Assembly (NCBI RefSeq): GCF_040546765.1
Contig: NZ_JBEPOK010000001.1
Coordinates: forward strand, 1,860,001 to 1,924,000
DNA length: 64,000 nucleotides
Direction: 5' to 3'
DNA from: Arthrobacter sp. OAP107
GTDB lineage: Bacteria > Actinomycetota > Actinomycetes > Actinomycetales > Micrococcaceae
Numbering within the stretch: the first letter of the stretch is position 1; each line of letters starts with the position of its first letter. The notes beneath the pieces are model-generated. The model was not told the origin of the DNA and ran no database searches. It worked only from the letters and a program-made list of their open reading frames with translations. The translations under genes and the position numbers were made by a program. Below, one piece after another: positions 1 through 8,880 of this stretch.

Positions 1-3000
1 GAGGCGCTCGATGTCGATGTCCTTGTAGTCGTACGTCTCCTGGTAGAGCGTCTTGGCGTCGGCCGCCCTGACTGCCTGGGCCATGCGCTTGTCGAGCATC
101 TTGACGAAGTCCGGCTGGTTCATGCGCACGTCGAACTCCATCGCGGAGCTGAGCGTGGGGATCGTCTGCAGCGAGTACTCGTGCCCCGGGTGGGTGATCG
201 TGTTGCCGAGCAGCTTGAATGACATCGGCAGGATCGTCTCGTTGCGGTTCCAGACCGGCGCGTCGCCGGCGCGCAGCACGATCGAGTTGCGCGGCGAGAG
301 GAAGGCGAAATCGTTGTACTTGATCAGCGGCTCCTCCTCCGTCGACCAGGTGCGCGAAATCGCTCCGTCCGTCTTCCCGCCGACCACCTTGTCCAGGTTC
401 TGCGTGATCTGCTTCGAGCTGGCGTGGGTACGGTGAGTCTTGCCGCTCATCTTCTCCAGCGTCTCAATCATCGAGTCGTCGGTCGACTTGAGGAAGACGA
501 TGTTGCTCGTGTTTCCCTGCACAATCTTGTCGACCGACTCGCCGTAGACGTCGCGCAGCTGCTGCAGCGTCTGCAGGATAAGCGTGAACTGCTGCTCCTG
601 GCCGAGGCCGATGGAGAGCATGGTCTCGAAGCCGGCGATGCCATTACCGTCGGACTGCAGGTTGCCGAGCTCGTCGAGCATGAACCGGGTGCGGTAGAGC
701 GGCTTCTGGTTCGACTTGGTCATGTACGACTGGTCAAACGAGACGTCCACCAGCTGCTTGACCAGGATCAGGATCAGCTTGGCGTACTTCATCAGGTGCG
801 GGGGAGTGACGAGAAAGACCGCCTTGGGCGACTCCGAGTACCGCGCCATCGTCTGCGTGATCGCGCGCGCCCGGACCTCGACCTCCTCAGGGTGCCCTCC
901 GCCGGAGAAGTCCAGCTTGCGGCTCGGAAAGGTCGTGTCGCCGGGCTGGAACGAGAGGATCTTCCCGTCGCGGGTGCCACCCTCCCGCACCGGTCGCAGC
1001 TCGCGCAGCACGCCGTTCTTCACGATCTTCTTGCCGGTGACCGGCTCGACCACGAAGTGCCGGCCGTTGAGGGAGAGCTGGCAGCTCTTGCGGAAGTGGA
1101 AGTAGAAAGTGCGCACGAGCATGCCGCTCTGCGGGTTCTTCAGCTCCAGCTTCAGCCAAGCCTCGTCGCCGGGGAAGATTCCCTTGAAGTTGTAGCGCGC
1201 CCAGCCCACGCGGCCGACGATCTCCGAGTGCTCGAAGTCCTTGCCAAGGTTCTGGGTGAACATCGGGTCCGCGTACGCCGACCAGCTCGCCATCTGCCCG
1301 AGCAGGTGGTCGCGCTTCATGAAGTTCGGCGAGAACCGCACGCCCAGCCGCCGCGGGAAGGACAGGCCCGCCAGGTCAGTGTTCTGGCTCGGCTTGCCCG
1401 AGGTCAGGGTCGAGATCGTCGGGTCGGTGAAGAAGCTCATGCCCGTGATCGCGATGCCGTAGACCGAGGACATCATCTTCTCCGCACCGGCCATGGCGAC
1501 CAGGGCGTTGTGGGCGTTGCCGACGAGCGTGCGCATCGAGTTGCGCGGCAGGGCCTGGGTGGCGTTGAAGTAGAGCGTGAGCAGGTCCTGCTCGGCCTTG
1601 CCCTCCCATAGGAAGTCCTTCTCGGCGACCTTGGCCTGCTCCTCGGCCAGGGCGTCCTCGTCCTCTTCGAACTCGCCGTTCTTGATGCGCTTCTCCAGCT
1701 CGGCAGCGGGGTTCTTCCACTTCTTCGAGGTCAGCTGCACGAAGAGCTGGTAGCAGTTGTACAGCGTGACCTTTCCCCACATGTCGTCCAGCCGCTGCTC
1801 CAGCGTGCCCGGGTCCATGCCGGTGGCTGCTGCGTACTCGCGCAGCTCACGCTCCTCCTCGAGGTAGTAGTCGATGAGACCGTAGGCGGCCCGTTTGAAG
1901 GCGTTGTTCGCCGCGTTCGGCCAGACCGGGTCCTCACCGCCGTCCAGCGGGAAGAAAACCTCGCCGATGTTCTCGATGTAGAGCGCGCACTTGGTCGAGT
2001 CGCCCTCGCGGGCGGCGTCGGCGGCCATGCCCAGCGGGTTGTAGATGTCGGTCTTCATCGCGTTGATCAGGTTGAACTGCACCGGCTCGAAGCCGCGCGT
2101 GACCAGCGGGATGTAATTCTTGACGAGCAGCTCGCCCTTGGGGTCGTTGATGACCATGTTCGAGGGCTTCTTCTCCCGCGACCACATGTCGATCATCGGC
2201 TCGATGTAGGTCTGACCCTTGCCCGCCCTGGTGATGGCCAGCACCATCGTGTTCACGGGAGCAGTGTCGACGATGTAGGCACCGGCAGGGCGCTGGACTT
2301 CGTACGCCGGGAACTCCCAGTCATCGGTGATCAGGTCCGACACCGTACGGTAGGGCCCGAGCTTGTCACGGTTCGCGCCCTGGAGCTTCCCAGGGTCCTT
2401 CGCCTCTTTGGCCTTGCGCCGGCTCTCCTCGGTCGGCGGGTTGTACGGGATCACCGTTGCGTCATACTTCCGGCGCAGCCGCTTGTCCCGGGGCAGGCCC
2501 GAGGCGTCAAAGAGCGCCTCGCCGAACTCCTCGTCGATCAGCGGCAGGGTCTCGACCAGCGGCTCGCCGTCGTCGCCATCCATGACCTCACCCTTGTAGT
2601 AGACGATGTTGCCGTCCTGGTCAATCACGTCGGACTCTGCGCGCCGGGAGACCTTGACCGTGCCCAGCCCCTTCTTGCTGAGCATCATGTGACTGATCAT
2701 CGAGCTGACCTGCACCCCCGAGTGCGCACCGGCGTCCGGGAACCAGTCATAGTTCTGCTGGACCTCCTCCGGCAGCGCGATGTGCTGGTCGTTGCGGTGG
2801 TCGTTGATGTCCGTGTGGTCGACCGTCGCGTTGTGCTTGGCGACCTGGCGTCCGGTCCAGGTGGAGATCACGATCATGACCAGCGCGCCCGATCCCAGCG
2901 TCAGGAAGAGCTTGAACCCGGTGACGGACCCCAGCTGCCCGCCGACGTTCGTCGCCGTGGGCGTGGCCCCCTGGTCAGCCTTCGGGGCGTCCTGGGCGGC

Positions 3001-3453
3001 GCTGCCTGCGTGGGTCCACCACGCTGGCACCGGGACGTCCTTGAGATCCGGGTAGCACTTCGAGCCGATCTCGGGGTTACCCTTCTCGTTGACGGCGCGG
3101 TAGCACGTCATCGGGGCCCCGCCCTGGCCTGTCGTGGTGTCCTCCACGTAGTACGAGTCCGGCTTTCCGCCGCTGTTTCCGCCCAGGCCACCGCCCATCG
3201 TCGCCCCGAGCGTGAGCACTGCCGTAGCAATGACCGAGTACAGCACCCACGCCACGATCGCGACCAGCAGGCCCGCGACGCCGGCGAGCACGAGGCCCGA
3301 CGTGTTCGACTTCTTGCTCAGCCGCTCGCCGCGGTCCAGCTGCTGGTCTTCATAGACGTCCCGGTTCGTCAGCGTCTCCTCCGGCCGACGCGCCGAGATC
3401 TTCTCCCAGCCGCTGGCCTTGGGCCGTGCCGCCCTGCGCTTGCTGCCTGCCAT
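1..3453 (-). CDS. VirD4/TraG-type conjugal coupling protein, C-terminus cut by window edge
   Basis: This minus-strand frame is open from the ATG at 3453 to base 1 (1,151 codons) and runs out of the window. The ATG follows AGGGAGA at good spacing. The protein is a membrane-anchored ATPase that would bring relaxase-bound DNA to the secretion channel. A transmembrane segment lies at about residues 50-75, followed by an extracytoplasmic stretch and a second segment near 180-200. The Walker A region (TRAGKGQTYIEP) is near residue 405 and a Walker B (FMLDELGNL) near 921, both typical of the TraG/VirD4 family. The region between the two motifs is longer than in classical VirD4. It is the last gene visible in the transfer cluster and is preceded by a strong hairpin at 3520-3553, so it probably has its own promoter or depends on read-through. 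Confidence 0.85.
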   Translation of the reverse strand, partial: MAGSKRRAARPKASGWEKISARRPEETLTNRDVYEDQQLDRGERLSKKSNTSGLVLAGVAGLLVAIVAWVLYSVIATAVLTLGATMGGGLGGNSGGKPDSYYVEDTTTGQGGAPMTCYRAVNEKGNPEIGSKCYPDLKDVPVPAWWTHAGSAAQDAPKADQGATPTATNVGGQLGSVTGFKLFLTLGSGALVMIVISTWTGRQVAKHNATVDHTDINDHRNDQHIALPEEVQQNYDWFPDAGAHSGVQVSSMISHMMLSKKGLGTVKVSRRAESDVIDQDGNIVYYKGEVMDGDDGEPLVETLPLIDEEFGEALFDASGLPRDKRLRRKYDATVIPYNPPTEESRRKAKEAKDPGKLQGANRDKLGPYRTVSDLITDDWEFPAYEVQRPAGAYIVDTAPVNTMVLAITRAGKGQTYIEPMIDMWSREKKPSNMVINDPKGELLVKNYIPLVTRGFEPVQFNLINAMKTDIYNPLGMAADAAREGDSTKCALYIENIGEVFFPLDGGEDPVWPNAANNAFKRAAYGLIDYYLEEERELREYAAATGMDPGTLEQRLDDMWGKVTLYNCYQLFVQLTSKKWKNPAAELEKRIKNGEFEEDEDALAEEQAKVAEKDFLWEGKAEQDLLTLYFNATQALPRNSMRTLVGNAHNALVAMAGAEKMMSSVYGIAITGMSFFTDPTISTLTSGKPSQNTDLAGLSFPRRLGVRFSPNFMKRDHLLGQMASWSAYADPMFTQNLGKDFEHSEIVGRVGWARYNFKGIFPGDEAWLKLELKNPQSGMLVRTFYFHFRKSCQLSLNGRHFVVEPVTGKKIVKNGVLRELRPVREGGTRDGKILSFQPGDTTFPSRKLDFSGGGHPEEVEVRARAITQTMARYSESPKAVFLVTPPHLMKYAKLILILVKQLVDVSFDQSYMTKSNQKPLYRTRFMLDELGNLQSDGNGIAGFETMLSIGLGQEQQFTLILQTLQQLRDVYGESVDKIVQGNTSNIVFLKSTDDSMIETLEKMSGKTHRTHASSKQITQNLDKVVGGKTDGAISRTWSTEEEPLIKYNDFAFLSPRNSIVLRAGDAPVWNRNETILPMSFKLLGNTITHPGHEYSLQTIPTLSSAMEFDVRMNQPDFVKMLDKRMAQAVRAADAKTLYQETYDYKDIDIERL

Positions 3454-3519
3454 GGTTCTCCCTGCCTGTTTCCGCGTGTGTCTGTGTGTCCTGCGCCTGT
3501 TGTGATTGCGGAAGACGCC

Positions 3520-3553
3520 GACGGCGCACGGGGTGCGAGCCCCATGCGCCGTC
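3520..3553 (-). terminator. Hairpin between coiled-coil gene and coupling-protein gene
   Basis: A 14-base stem (GACGGCGCACGGGG with CCCCATGCGCCGTC, one mismatch) closes a 6-base loop. It sits directly after the stop of the upstream minus-strand gene. No clear T-run follows, so it may attenuate rather than fully stop transcription. Confidence 0.55.
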
Positions 3554-3578
3554 AGACCCCGTCGATCTCCGAGTCGGA

Positions 3579-5648
3579 TCAGCCGCCCATGGCTGCCCCG
3601 CCGATGAAGCCGGCGAGGCCGCCGAGCACGGGCAGCGCGACGATCAGGGCGATGAGCATCTTGTTGTAGCGGCTCTGGATCTCCGAAGCCCTTGCCAGCT
3701 CGCTGGCGTAGGACTCCTTGTCCGCAGCCATCTCCTCCAGCCGCGCCTCGTAACGGCGCTTGACCGAGTCCTCGACAACCTCCATCTGCTGCAGCAGGTC
3801 CGTGTTGCGCTGCGTGGCCGAGTCGGTCTTCTCCTTCTCGAGGGACAGGCTGTGCTGCCATTCCGTCTCGCGGGCCTGCATCTGGGTGATCGCGTCCTTG
3901 CGGTTGCGGTCGAGCTCGTCCTCCATCCGGCGGATGCGGTCGGCGTGCTCGTTGCGGATCGACTCCAGCAGTGCCTCCTGCTCGCGGCGCAGGACGCCGA
4001 TCTCGTCGGTAGTGCGCTGGTGCTCTGCCAGAGCCTCGGCCTGGGCGATGTCCGCCTTGCGGTTGTCGTCGACGATCCGCTGGATCTCGGCCTTCCACTG
4101 CCCCAGACGCTGCTCCTCGGCCTCGAGGTAGGCCTTCTGCTTCTCGGCCAGGACCTCGAAGATCCGCGTAGTGCCGACCTGCATCTTCAGGGCGGCGTCG
4201 GAGCGGCGCACGCGCAGGATCTCCTGGCGGTCGTGCGAGTAGGAGTTCTCGAGCACCCGCTCGATCTCGGCGACAGCGTCGGCCTGCTCGCGCTCCATGC
4301 GGGAGCGGTTGCGCTCCTTGTACTGGATCTCCGCCTGGAGGGCGGCCTGCTCGGCGAGCTTCTTCGCCTGGGCCTCGTAGTCCTGGACGATCTCGGCCTT
4401 GCGGGTGCGGATCCGCTGTTCCTTCTCGGACTCCCGCTCGCGGTGCGCCGCCTCGGTGCCGTCCTTGAGTGCCTTGTAGCGCGAGCCCTCGCGGTCGGTG
4501 GCCACGTCACGGATGACCTGCTCGACGTGGGCCGACATGAGGTTCACGTACAGCGTGCGCAGTTCGTCCTCGTGCGCCCACCGCAGCTGGGCAAGATCGG
4601 CGTTGGCCTGCCGGTTGAGCTGGGCGACCTGGTCGCCGAGCCATTCGGTCGCACCCTGCGGCACCTCGATCTGCACGACCGGCGCGCCGATGGCGAAGGT
4701 CGCATTGAACTCGTCCAGGCGCACGTCGAGGTCCAGGTCCTCGGAGAGGAAGCGGCGGGCGATGACCTCGCGCACCTGCTCCTGGTTCTCCAGCAGGACG
4801 GCTTCCTCCTCAGCCGGGGCGTACGCCGTATCGTCGGCGGTCACGGGACCGGACTCCTCATCGAACTCCTCGAAGCCGGCCGTGCCGTCGAAGCCGGGCT
4901 CCGGCTCCACCGCAACCGGGGCCGCGTCCTCGTCTCCGAAGTCGACGGCTTCGTCGTCGAACACGGGCTCATCGCCCGCAGCGTCGAAGACCGGCTCGTC
5001 ACCGGCACCCTCGTCCCCGCCGGGGATCGAGTCGAAGATCGGGTCACCCTCGTCGGCGGTATCCACGGCAGCAACAGCGTCCGCGTCCGACGCGGGAAGG
5101 GTCCCGGGCTCGTCGGTGGTGACGCCGCTGTGCTCGCGCCAGGCCTGCGCTCCGACAGCCTCCTCGAGGCTCAGCGTGCCGGAAGCGACCTCCTGGGCCT
5201 GCTTGAACGTGGCCTCGGCTACCAGGTCCACCAACAGCTCGCCGCTGGGCTTCTGCCAGACGACGGCCCAGGAGTACTCCGCGCCAGCCAGGAGCGAGTA
5301 CTCCTCCATGCGCGCAAGCGTCTCCGTGTTGGGGATGATGCCGAAGACCTCTTCGCCCAGCATCTCTGCCGTGGCGACGGTCTTGATCTGGTCGGAGTCA
5401 ATGAGCTCGATGAGCGAGCCCTTCGCCTCGTCGCGGCCGTGCCGCTTGCTCAGCCCTCCGATGGACTCGGCGGCCAGCACGAGCATGACCCACGCCGTGC
5501 CGCTGGGGAAGACGAACTTCGCGTTCGACCGCAGCAGTTCGACTGCTGCGGGGATCGCCGTCTCCCTGACCACGGACGACAGCAGCTCGTCAGGCTTCTT
5601 CTTCCGATCCTTGTTCCGGCTTCCCGCAGCCGTGCCCAGAATGCCCAT
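3579..5648 (-). CDS. Large coiled-coil protein with C-terminal glycine-rich membrane segment
   Basis: A 689-residue protein I do not recognise as a named family. The first ~200 residues are globular and of mixed composition. Residues ~200-300 are acidic and low in complexity (many D, E and P). Residues ~290-650 are a long charged coiled coil rich in E, R, Q and A. The last ~25 residues form a hydrophobic Gly/Ala-rich segment ending GGAAMGG, likely a membrane anchor or glycine zipper. The architecture suggests a scaffold tethered to the membrane at its C-terminus. It lies between the AAA+ ATPase gene and the coupling-protein gene on the same strand, so a role in the transfer apparatus is likely but inferred. 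A good promoter is visible upstream at 5698-5727. Confidence 0.7.
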   Translation of the reverse strand: MGILGTAAGSRNKDRKKKPDELLSSVVRETAIPAAVELLRSNAKFVFPSGTAWVMLVLAAESIGGLSKRHGRDEAKGSLIELIDSDQIKTVATAEMLGEEVFGIIPNTETLARMEEYSLLAGAEYSWAVVWQKPSGELLVDLVAEATFKQAQEVASGTLSLEEAVGAQAWREHSGVTTDEPGTLPASDADAVAAVDTADEGDPIFDSIPGGDEGAGDEPVFDAAGDEPVFDDEAVDFGDEDAAPVAVEPEPGFDGTAGFEEFDEESGPVTADDTAYAPAEEEAVLLENQEQVREVIARRFLSEDLDLDVRLDEFNATFAIGAPVVQIEVPQGATEWLGDQVAQLNRQANADLAQLRWAHEDELRTLYVNLMSAHVEQVIRDVATDREGSRYKALKDGTEAAHRERESEKEQRIRTRKAEIVQDYEAQAKKLAEQAALQAEIQYKERNRSRMEREQADAVAEIERVLENSYSHDRQEILRVRRSDAALKMQVGTTRIFEVLAEKQKAYLEAEEQRLGQWKAEIQRIVDDNRKADIAQAEALAEHQRTTDEIGVLRREQEALLESIRNEHADRIRRMEDELDRNRKDAITQMQARETEWQHSLSLEKEKTDSATQRNTDLLQQMEVVEDSVKRRYEARLEEMAADKESYASELARASEIQSRYNKMLIALIVALPVLGGLAGFIGGAAMGG

Positions 5649-5697
5649 TGGTGTCGATCCCTTCGATGATGAAACGCAGTTCGCCTGGTTTATGAGT

Positions 5698-5727
5698 ATC
5701 CTATCGCTTATAAGTCGATAGGTGCAA
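5698..5727 (-). promoter_or_regulatory. Promoter with operator-like inverted repeat in its spacer
   Basis: On the minus strand, TTGCAC (5727-5722) and TAGGAT (5703-5698) are separated by 18 bases, about 50 bases upstream of the ATG at 5648. The spacer holds TATCGCTTATAAGTCGATA (5702-5720), whose ends TATCG/CGATA form an inverted repeat around a near-palindromic centre. A repressor bound there would block RNA polymerase. The site contains AAGTCGATA, related to AAGTCTATC found before two other element transcripts. Confidence 0.55.
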
Positions 5728-5780
5728 TGATAGGCAATCCGACACGACGCCGAATGGCCCGCAATGGCCGCTGGCGCAGA

Positions 5781-7547
5781 TCAGCGCACGGCGCTCACCT
5801 CGATGCACGCATCGGAGGTGAGCATGTCCTTGTGGTCGCTCGCCAACTCGCCGACGACGTCGATCCGGATCCGCCGCTCAGAGGGATGCTCGTTGATGAA
5901 CGTCGCCACTCCGGTGGTGACCTCGTCGGTCATCTTCGCCACCGCGCCACGGGCACCGCCGGCATTGGAGTCGGTGTCGCCCTTGTCGTCGATGAGGTAC
6001 TGCAGGACCCTCTGGTCGATGTCCACCCGCACGTTGTGCTTGATGAGGACCTCCTGCACCATGTGGCGCAGCTTGTTGCGCACAATCTTGCGCTGCGTGT
6101 CCTCAGAGAGCGGCTGGAACGGGACGATGGCGTCGATACGGCCCAACAGCTCGGGCGGAAAGCGGTTGTCCGCCGAGGTCTCGGTGATCGAGCGGCGGAT
6201 GAGCTTGTCGTACTTCAGCAGCTGCTCGCCCGAGCCCGTGTCGTCGGCCGCGTACTGCGCGATGGTCTTGTAAATCTCCGAGCCTGCGTTCGTCGTCATG
6301 ACGATGTAGGTGTTCAGGAAGCTGACCTCGCGGTTGTTGTCGTCGGAGAGCCGGCCGTCGTCGAGCACCTGCAGCAGCAGGCGGGTGACCATCGCCGAGG
6401 CCTTTTCGACCTCGTCGAACAGCAGTACGGCGTGCGAGAGGTCCCAGACCCGCTTCGTCAGCTCGGAGCGGAACAGGTCCATCGAGGAGTCCTGGGCGTA
6501 CTCGGACATGTCGAAGCGGATCAGGTGGCGCTGGTCGTCACCAAAGAGCAGCCGTGCCAGCTGCTTGGCAAGCTCGGTCTTACCCACGCCGGTCGACCCC
6601 GTGAACAGCAGCGAGGCCTCCGGCCGGCCCTTGTCGTTCAGGTCCGCGACCGACAGCTGCAGCCGCCGCGCGACCGCACGCGTGGCCAGGTCCTGGCTGA
6701 ATACCTTCGAGTCCAGCTGCTCCTTGATCTTCGCGCCGTCGACCTTGAAGGCAACGTTGACGCCCAGGGACTCCTGGAGCACGTCCGAGAGCAGATCGCG
6801 GTCCAGCGCCCGCTTGGTGAGGCGGTGCCAGCCAACCATGCTGTCCAGCACCAGGATCGACTTGCGCGGCTGCGAGCTCGCCGGCATGTAGCGCTCGGTG
6901 TACTCATAGATCTGCCGGTAGATGTGATCGTCGTAGAACTGGTCGGCGACGTCGTAGTGCTCGGCCATGCCCTGCAGAATCCGGATCGTCGTCTCCTGGT
7001 CCGGCGGCGTCAGGTTGATGCGCTGCAGCCGTTCAACCAGCGGCTGATTCGGCGCAATGTGCCTGTGGAACTCGTCATAGGTCGTCGCGGCGATGATTCG
7101 GATGCCGCGTGCCCCGGAGGCCGCCAGCACCGGCTTGATCGCCTCAACCGCAGCATCGGAAAGCTGGATGATCTGGTGGAACTCGTCGATGAACAGGACC
7201 AGCTCCTGCTTCTCGTCCGCCACGAAGTGCTCGGCCTCGTCGAAGAAGCCCTTGAGCATGGCGGCCATGCGGTCCGAGTCGCCGGCCTCGGAGATCATCC
7301 GGGACGGATCGACCTCGAGATAGAGCCGCTCGGCGTCAGCGGCCATCGTGGCCTGGACGAGAGCGGTCTTACCCGTACCTGCCTCGGCCAGGAGCAGGGC
7401 GTTGCACAGCTCCGGCCTGCTCATCGAGGCCAGCAGCTGGAGCTTCTCGTGCTCGCGGCCGACGATCTCGCGCTCGGCCCTCTTGAGCGGGTCCGACAGC
7501 TTCGACAGGAGCGGATAGCCCTCATTCAGGTGCACTTCATGGAACAT
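5781..7547 (-). CDS. Clp-like AAA+ ATPase with two nucleotide-binding modules
   Basis: A 588-residue protein with two AAA+ modules in the ClpA/B/C arrangement but without the N-terminal Clp substrate domain. Module 1 has Walker A EAGTGKT (55-61) and Walker B LVLFIDE (116-122). Module 2 has GSTGVGKT (317-324) and VLLFDE (~374-379), followed by a ClpB-like C-terminal subdomain with LLGRID. I see no IGF/LGF-type ClpP-binding loop, so ATP-driven unfolding or complex remodelling without a protease partner is more likely than degradation. It is much shorter than ClpB (~860 residues). Its position among transfer genes suggests remodelling of relaxase or secretion components, which is inference. An inverted repeat at 7584-7608 lies 37 bases upstream of the start. 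Confidence 0.85.
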   Translation of the reverse strand: MFHEVHLNEGYPLLSKLSDPLKRAEREIVGREHEKLQLLASMSRPELCNALLLAEAGTGKTALVQATMAADAERLYLEVDPSRMISEAGDSDRMAAMLKGFFDEAEHFVADEKQELVLFIDEFHQIIQLSDAAVEAIKPVLAASGARGIRIIAATTYDEFHRHIAPNQPLVERLQRINLTPPDQETTIRILQGMAEHYDVADQFYDDHIYRQIYEYTERYMPASSQPRKSILVLDSMVGWHRLTKRALDRDLLSDVLQESLGVNVAFKVDGAKIKEQLDSKVFSQDLATRAVARRLQLSVADLNDKGRPEASLLFTGSTGVGKTELAKQLARLLFGDDQRHLIRFDMSEYAQDSSMDLFRSELTKRVWDLSHAVLLFDEVEKASAMVTRLLLQVLDDGRLSDDNNREVSFLNTYIVMTTNAGSEIYKTIAQYAADDTGSGEQLLKYDKLIRRSITETSADNRFPPELLGRIDAIVPFQPLSEDTQRKIVRNKLRHMVQEVLIKHNVRVDIDQRVLQYLIDDKGDTDSNAGGARGAVAKMTDEVTTGVATFINEHPSERRIRIDVVGELASDHKDMLTSDACIEVSAVR

Positions 7548-7583
7548 GCCGTGGAAGACCTCTCGCCAAGACTTGAATTCATC

Positions 7584-7608
7584 TGATAGATCAGTCGAAA
7601 GTCTATCA
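7584..7608. promoter_or_regulatory. Inverted repeat upstream of the AAA+ gene, probable operator
   Basis: Perfect 7-base arms TGATAGA (7584-7590) and TCTATCA (7602-7608) flank an 11-base centre containing AGTCGAAAG. The right arm overlaps AAGTCTATC (7599-7607), which also occurs at 16,872-16,880. Operator function is inferred from symmetry, position and recurrence. Confidence 0.45.
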
Positions 7609-7642
7609 TGGCACTATTCGGCTCGACTGCGATAGGACAGCG

Positions 7643-7671
7643 AAAGGCCCTCGGACTCATATCCGGGGGCC
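7643..7671 (-). terminator. Rho-independent terminator after the 90-residue gene
   Basis: On the minus strand a 10-base GC-rich stem (GGCCCCCGGA with TCCGAGGGCC, one G-U) is followed by TTT. It separates the transcript of the two SERYDYQFE genes from the AAA+ gene. Confidence 0.7.
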
Positions 7672-7700
7672 TCCTGGCCATTCACTCCGTAGGGGTGCTG

Positions 7701-7973
7701 TCACAGCCCCTGCTGGCGGTCCTCCTGGGACGAAGCCCCATCCTGCTCGAACTGGTAGTCGTACCGCTCGCTCAGCGGCCTGCTGGGCTCCCGGTCGCGC
7801 CGTGCCCGCTCGTTCGCCTCCCGCTGCTGACGCATCGAGGCACCCACGCGGTCGACCAGTGCGCGCCCGGCCTCCGCCCACATGTCCTTGCCCTCGTCCG
7901 GGGCCGTGATCTCGTCCAGGCCCAGCTCCAGCAGGCTCGTGCCGCTCAGTGGGCTGGGATCGTTCGTCGCCAT
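7701..7973 (-). CDS. Small hydrophilic element protein with C-terminal SERYDYQFE motif
   Basis: A 90-residue hydrophilic protein, not recognised. The ATG at 7973 follows GGAGGAGAAGG, a strong ribosome binding site, so longer upstream starts are unlikely. The middle is helical and charged. Residues ~66-78 contain PLSERYDYQFE, which also occurs near the C-terminus of the neighbouring protein (7999-8793). The two genes are 25 bases apart, on the same strand and evidently co-transcribed, with terminators on either side. The shared tail may be a recognition signal, for example for the coupling protein, or a partner-binding motif; nothing in the sequence proves which. Confidence 0.7.
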   Translation of the reverse strand: MATNDPSPLSGTSLLELGLDEITAPDEGKDMWAEAGRALVDRVGASMRQQREANERARRDREPSRPLSERYDYQFEQDGASSQEDRQQGL

Positions 7974-7998
7974 AGCCTTCTCCTCCTCCGTGCCTGTC

Positions 7999-8793
7999 TC
8001 AGGCCCCGCGCTGCTGCTCGGTGCCCTCGGGCCCGCCCTGGCCCTCGAACTGATAGTCGTACCTCTCGCTGACCGGCTTCCGTCCCTGCGGCGAGGTGCC
8101 CGGCAGCTGCTCCTGAGCACCACGGCCGACAACCGAGCCCATCCGCCCGACCAGGTCCGCCCCGGCAGCGGAGCCCTGGGGGGCCTTCTGTCCGCCATGT
8201 CCGGCCAGCTCCGTGTGCAGCCCGCGGGCTGCACCCAAGGCAGCTCCCCTGGCGGCGCTGGCGGCGACGCCCCTGGTCGATGCACCAGACTGCTGGGCAC
8301 GTTGGGCGTGGGCCGCGGCATCCTGCATGGTCTCGGTGCCGAGCCGCCTGGCTCCCTCGCGGAGGCCCGCGGACTGCACGGCCTGTCCGACCTTCGACCC
8401 GGCGGCCCGCTGGGTGAGCGGGACCTTCACCGGACCCTGAACCGTGCCGCCGGCATGGGCCTGCTTCGCCTGGGGCTGCTCCTGCCGGGACGATTCCGGC
8501 TTCGGCACATCCGCTGAAGTGATCATCCCCGGTGCCGGCTCAGCCTGCGGGCGCGGCCGCCGCTCGACCACGTTGGGGTTGAACCTCGAGCCCGGCTGGC
8601 CGGGAGCGGGGGAGGAGGGCACGCTGTATCGGGGACCCCGCACCGCGCCGAGGCCCGCCTGCGAGCTCGGGCCCCGCTGCTCTCCGGTATCGGGGGTGGC
8701 CCCGCGGATCGCCGCCAGCTGCTCGGGCGTGTACGACGTCGGGCGCTGGCCGTGCTCCGGTCGGCCCTGGGAACTTTTACTGAGATCTGCCAT
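7999..8793 (-). CDS. Low-complexity element protein with C-terminal SERYDYQFE motif
   Basis: A 264-residue, mostly disordered protein rich in Pro, Gln, Gly, Ala and Arg. I chose the ATG at 8793 (MADLSK), preceded by GAGAGGAACG; the frame is open further upstream but would run into the terminator at 8817-8850. The central part (~residues 125-210) is Ala-rich and helical. Near the C-terminus it has PVSERYDYQFEGQ, nearly identical to the tail of the next gene. No domain is recognised. It is not homologous over its length to the 90-residue protein, so the shared tail looks like a portable motif. Confidence 0.65.
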   Translation of the reverse strand: MADLSKSSQGRPEHGQRPTSYTPEQLAAIRGATPDTGEQRGPSSQAGLGAVRGPRYSVPSSPAPGQPGSRFNPNVVERRPRPQAEPAPGMITSADVPKPESSRQEQPQAKQAHAGGTVQGPVKVPLTQRAAGSKVGQAVQSAGLREGARRLGTETMQDAAAHAQRAQQSGASTRGVAASAARGAALGAARGLHTELAGHGGQKAPQGSAAGADLVGRMGSVVGRGAQEQLPGTSPQGRKPVSERYDYQFEGQGGPEGTEQQRGA

Positions 8794-8816
8794 GATGATT
8801 CGTTCCTCTCTATGCG

Positions 8817-8850
8817 AAAGGCCCCCGGAGAGGTCTCTCCGGGGGCCTTT
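8817..8850. terminator. Perfect 16-base hairpin with A- and T-ends
   Basis: AAAGGCCCCCGGAGAG pairs perfectly with CTCTCCGGGGGCCTTT around a 2-base GT centre. It can terminate on both strands; here it ends the 8881-9420 transcript. Confidence 0.85.
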
Positions 8851-8880
8851 CAATGAGTTCTGCTGAGCCGTGGATCGGTG

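Noticed and set aside
424..7586. Long plus-strand open frames (e.g. 424-1611, 3426-5669, 5727-7586)
   Set aside because: They lie opposite genes with recognised motifs or consistent codon use, and their products are Arg/Leu/Val-rich without domains, as expected for antisense frames in high-GC DNA.
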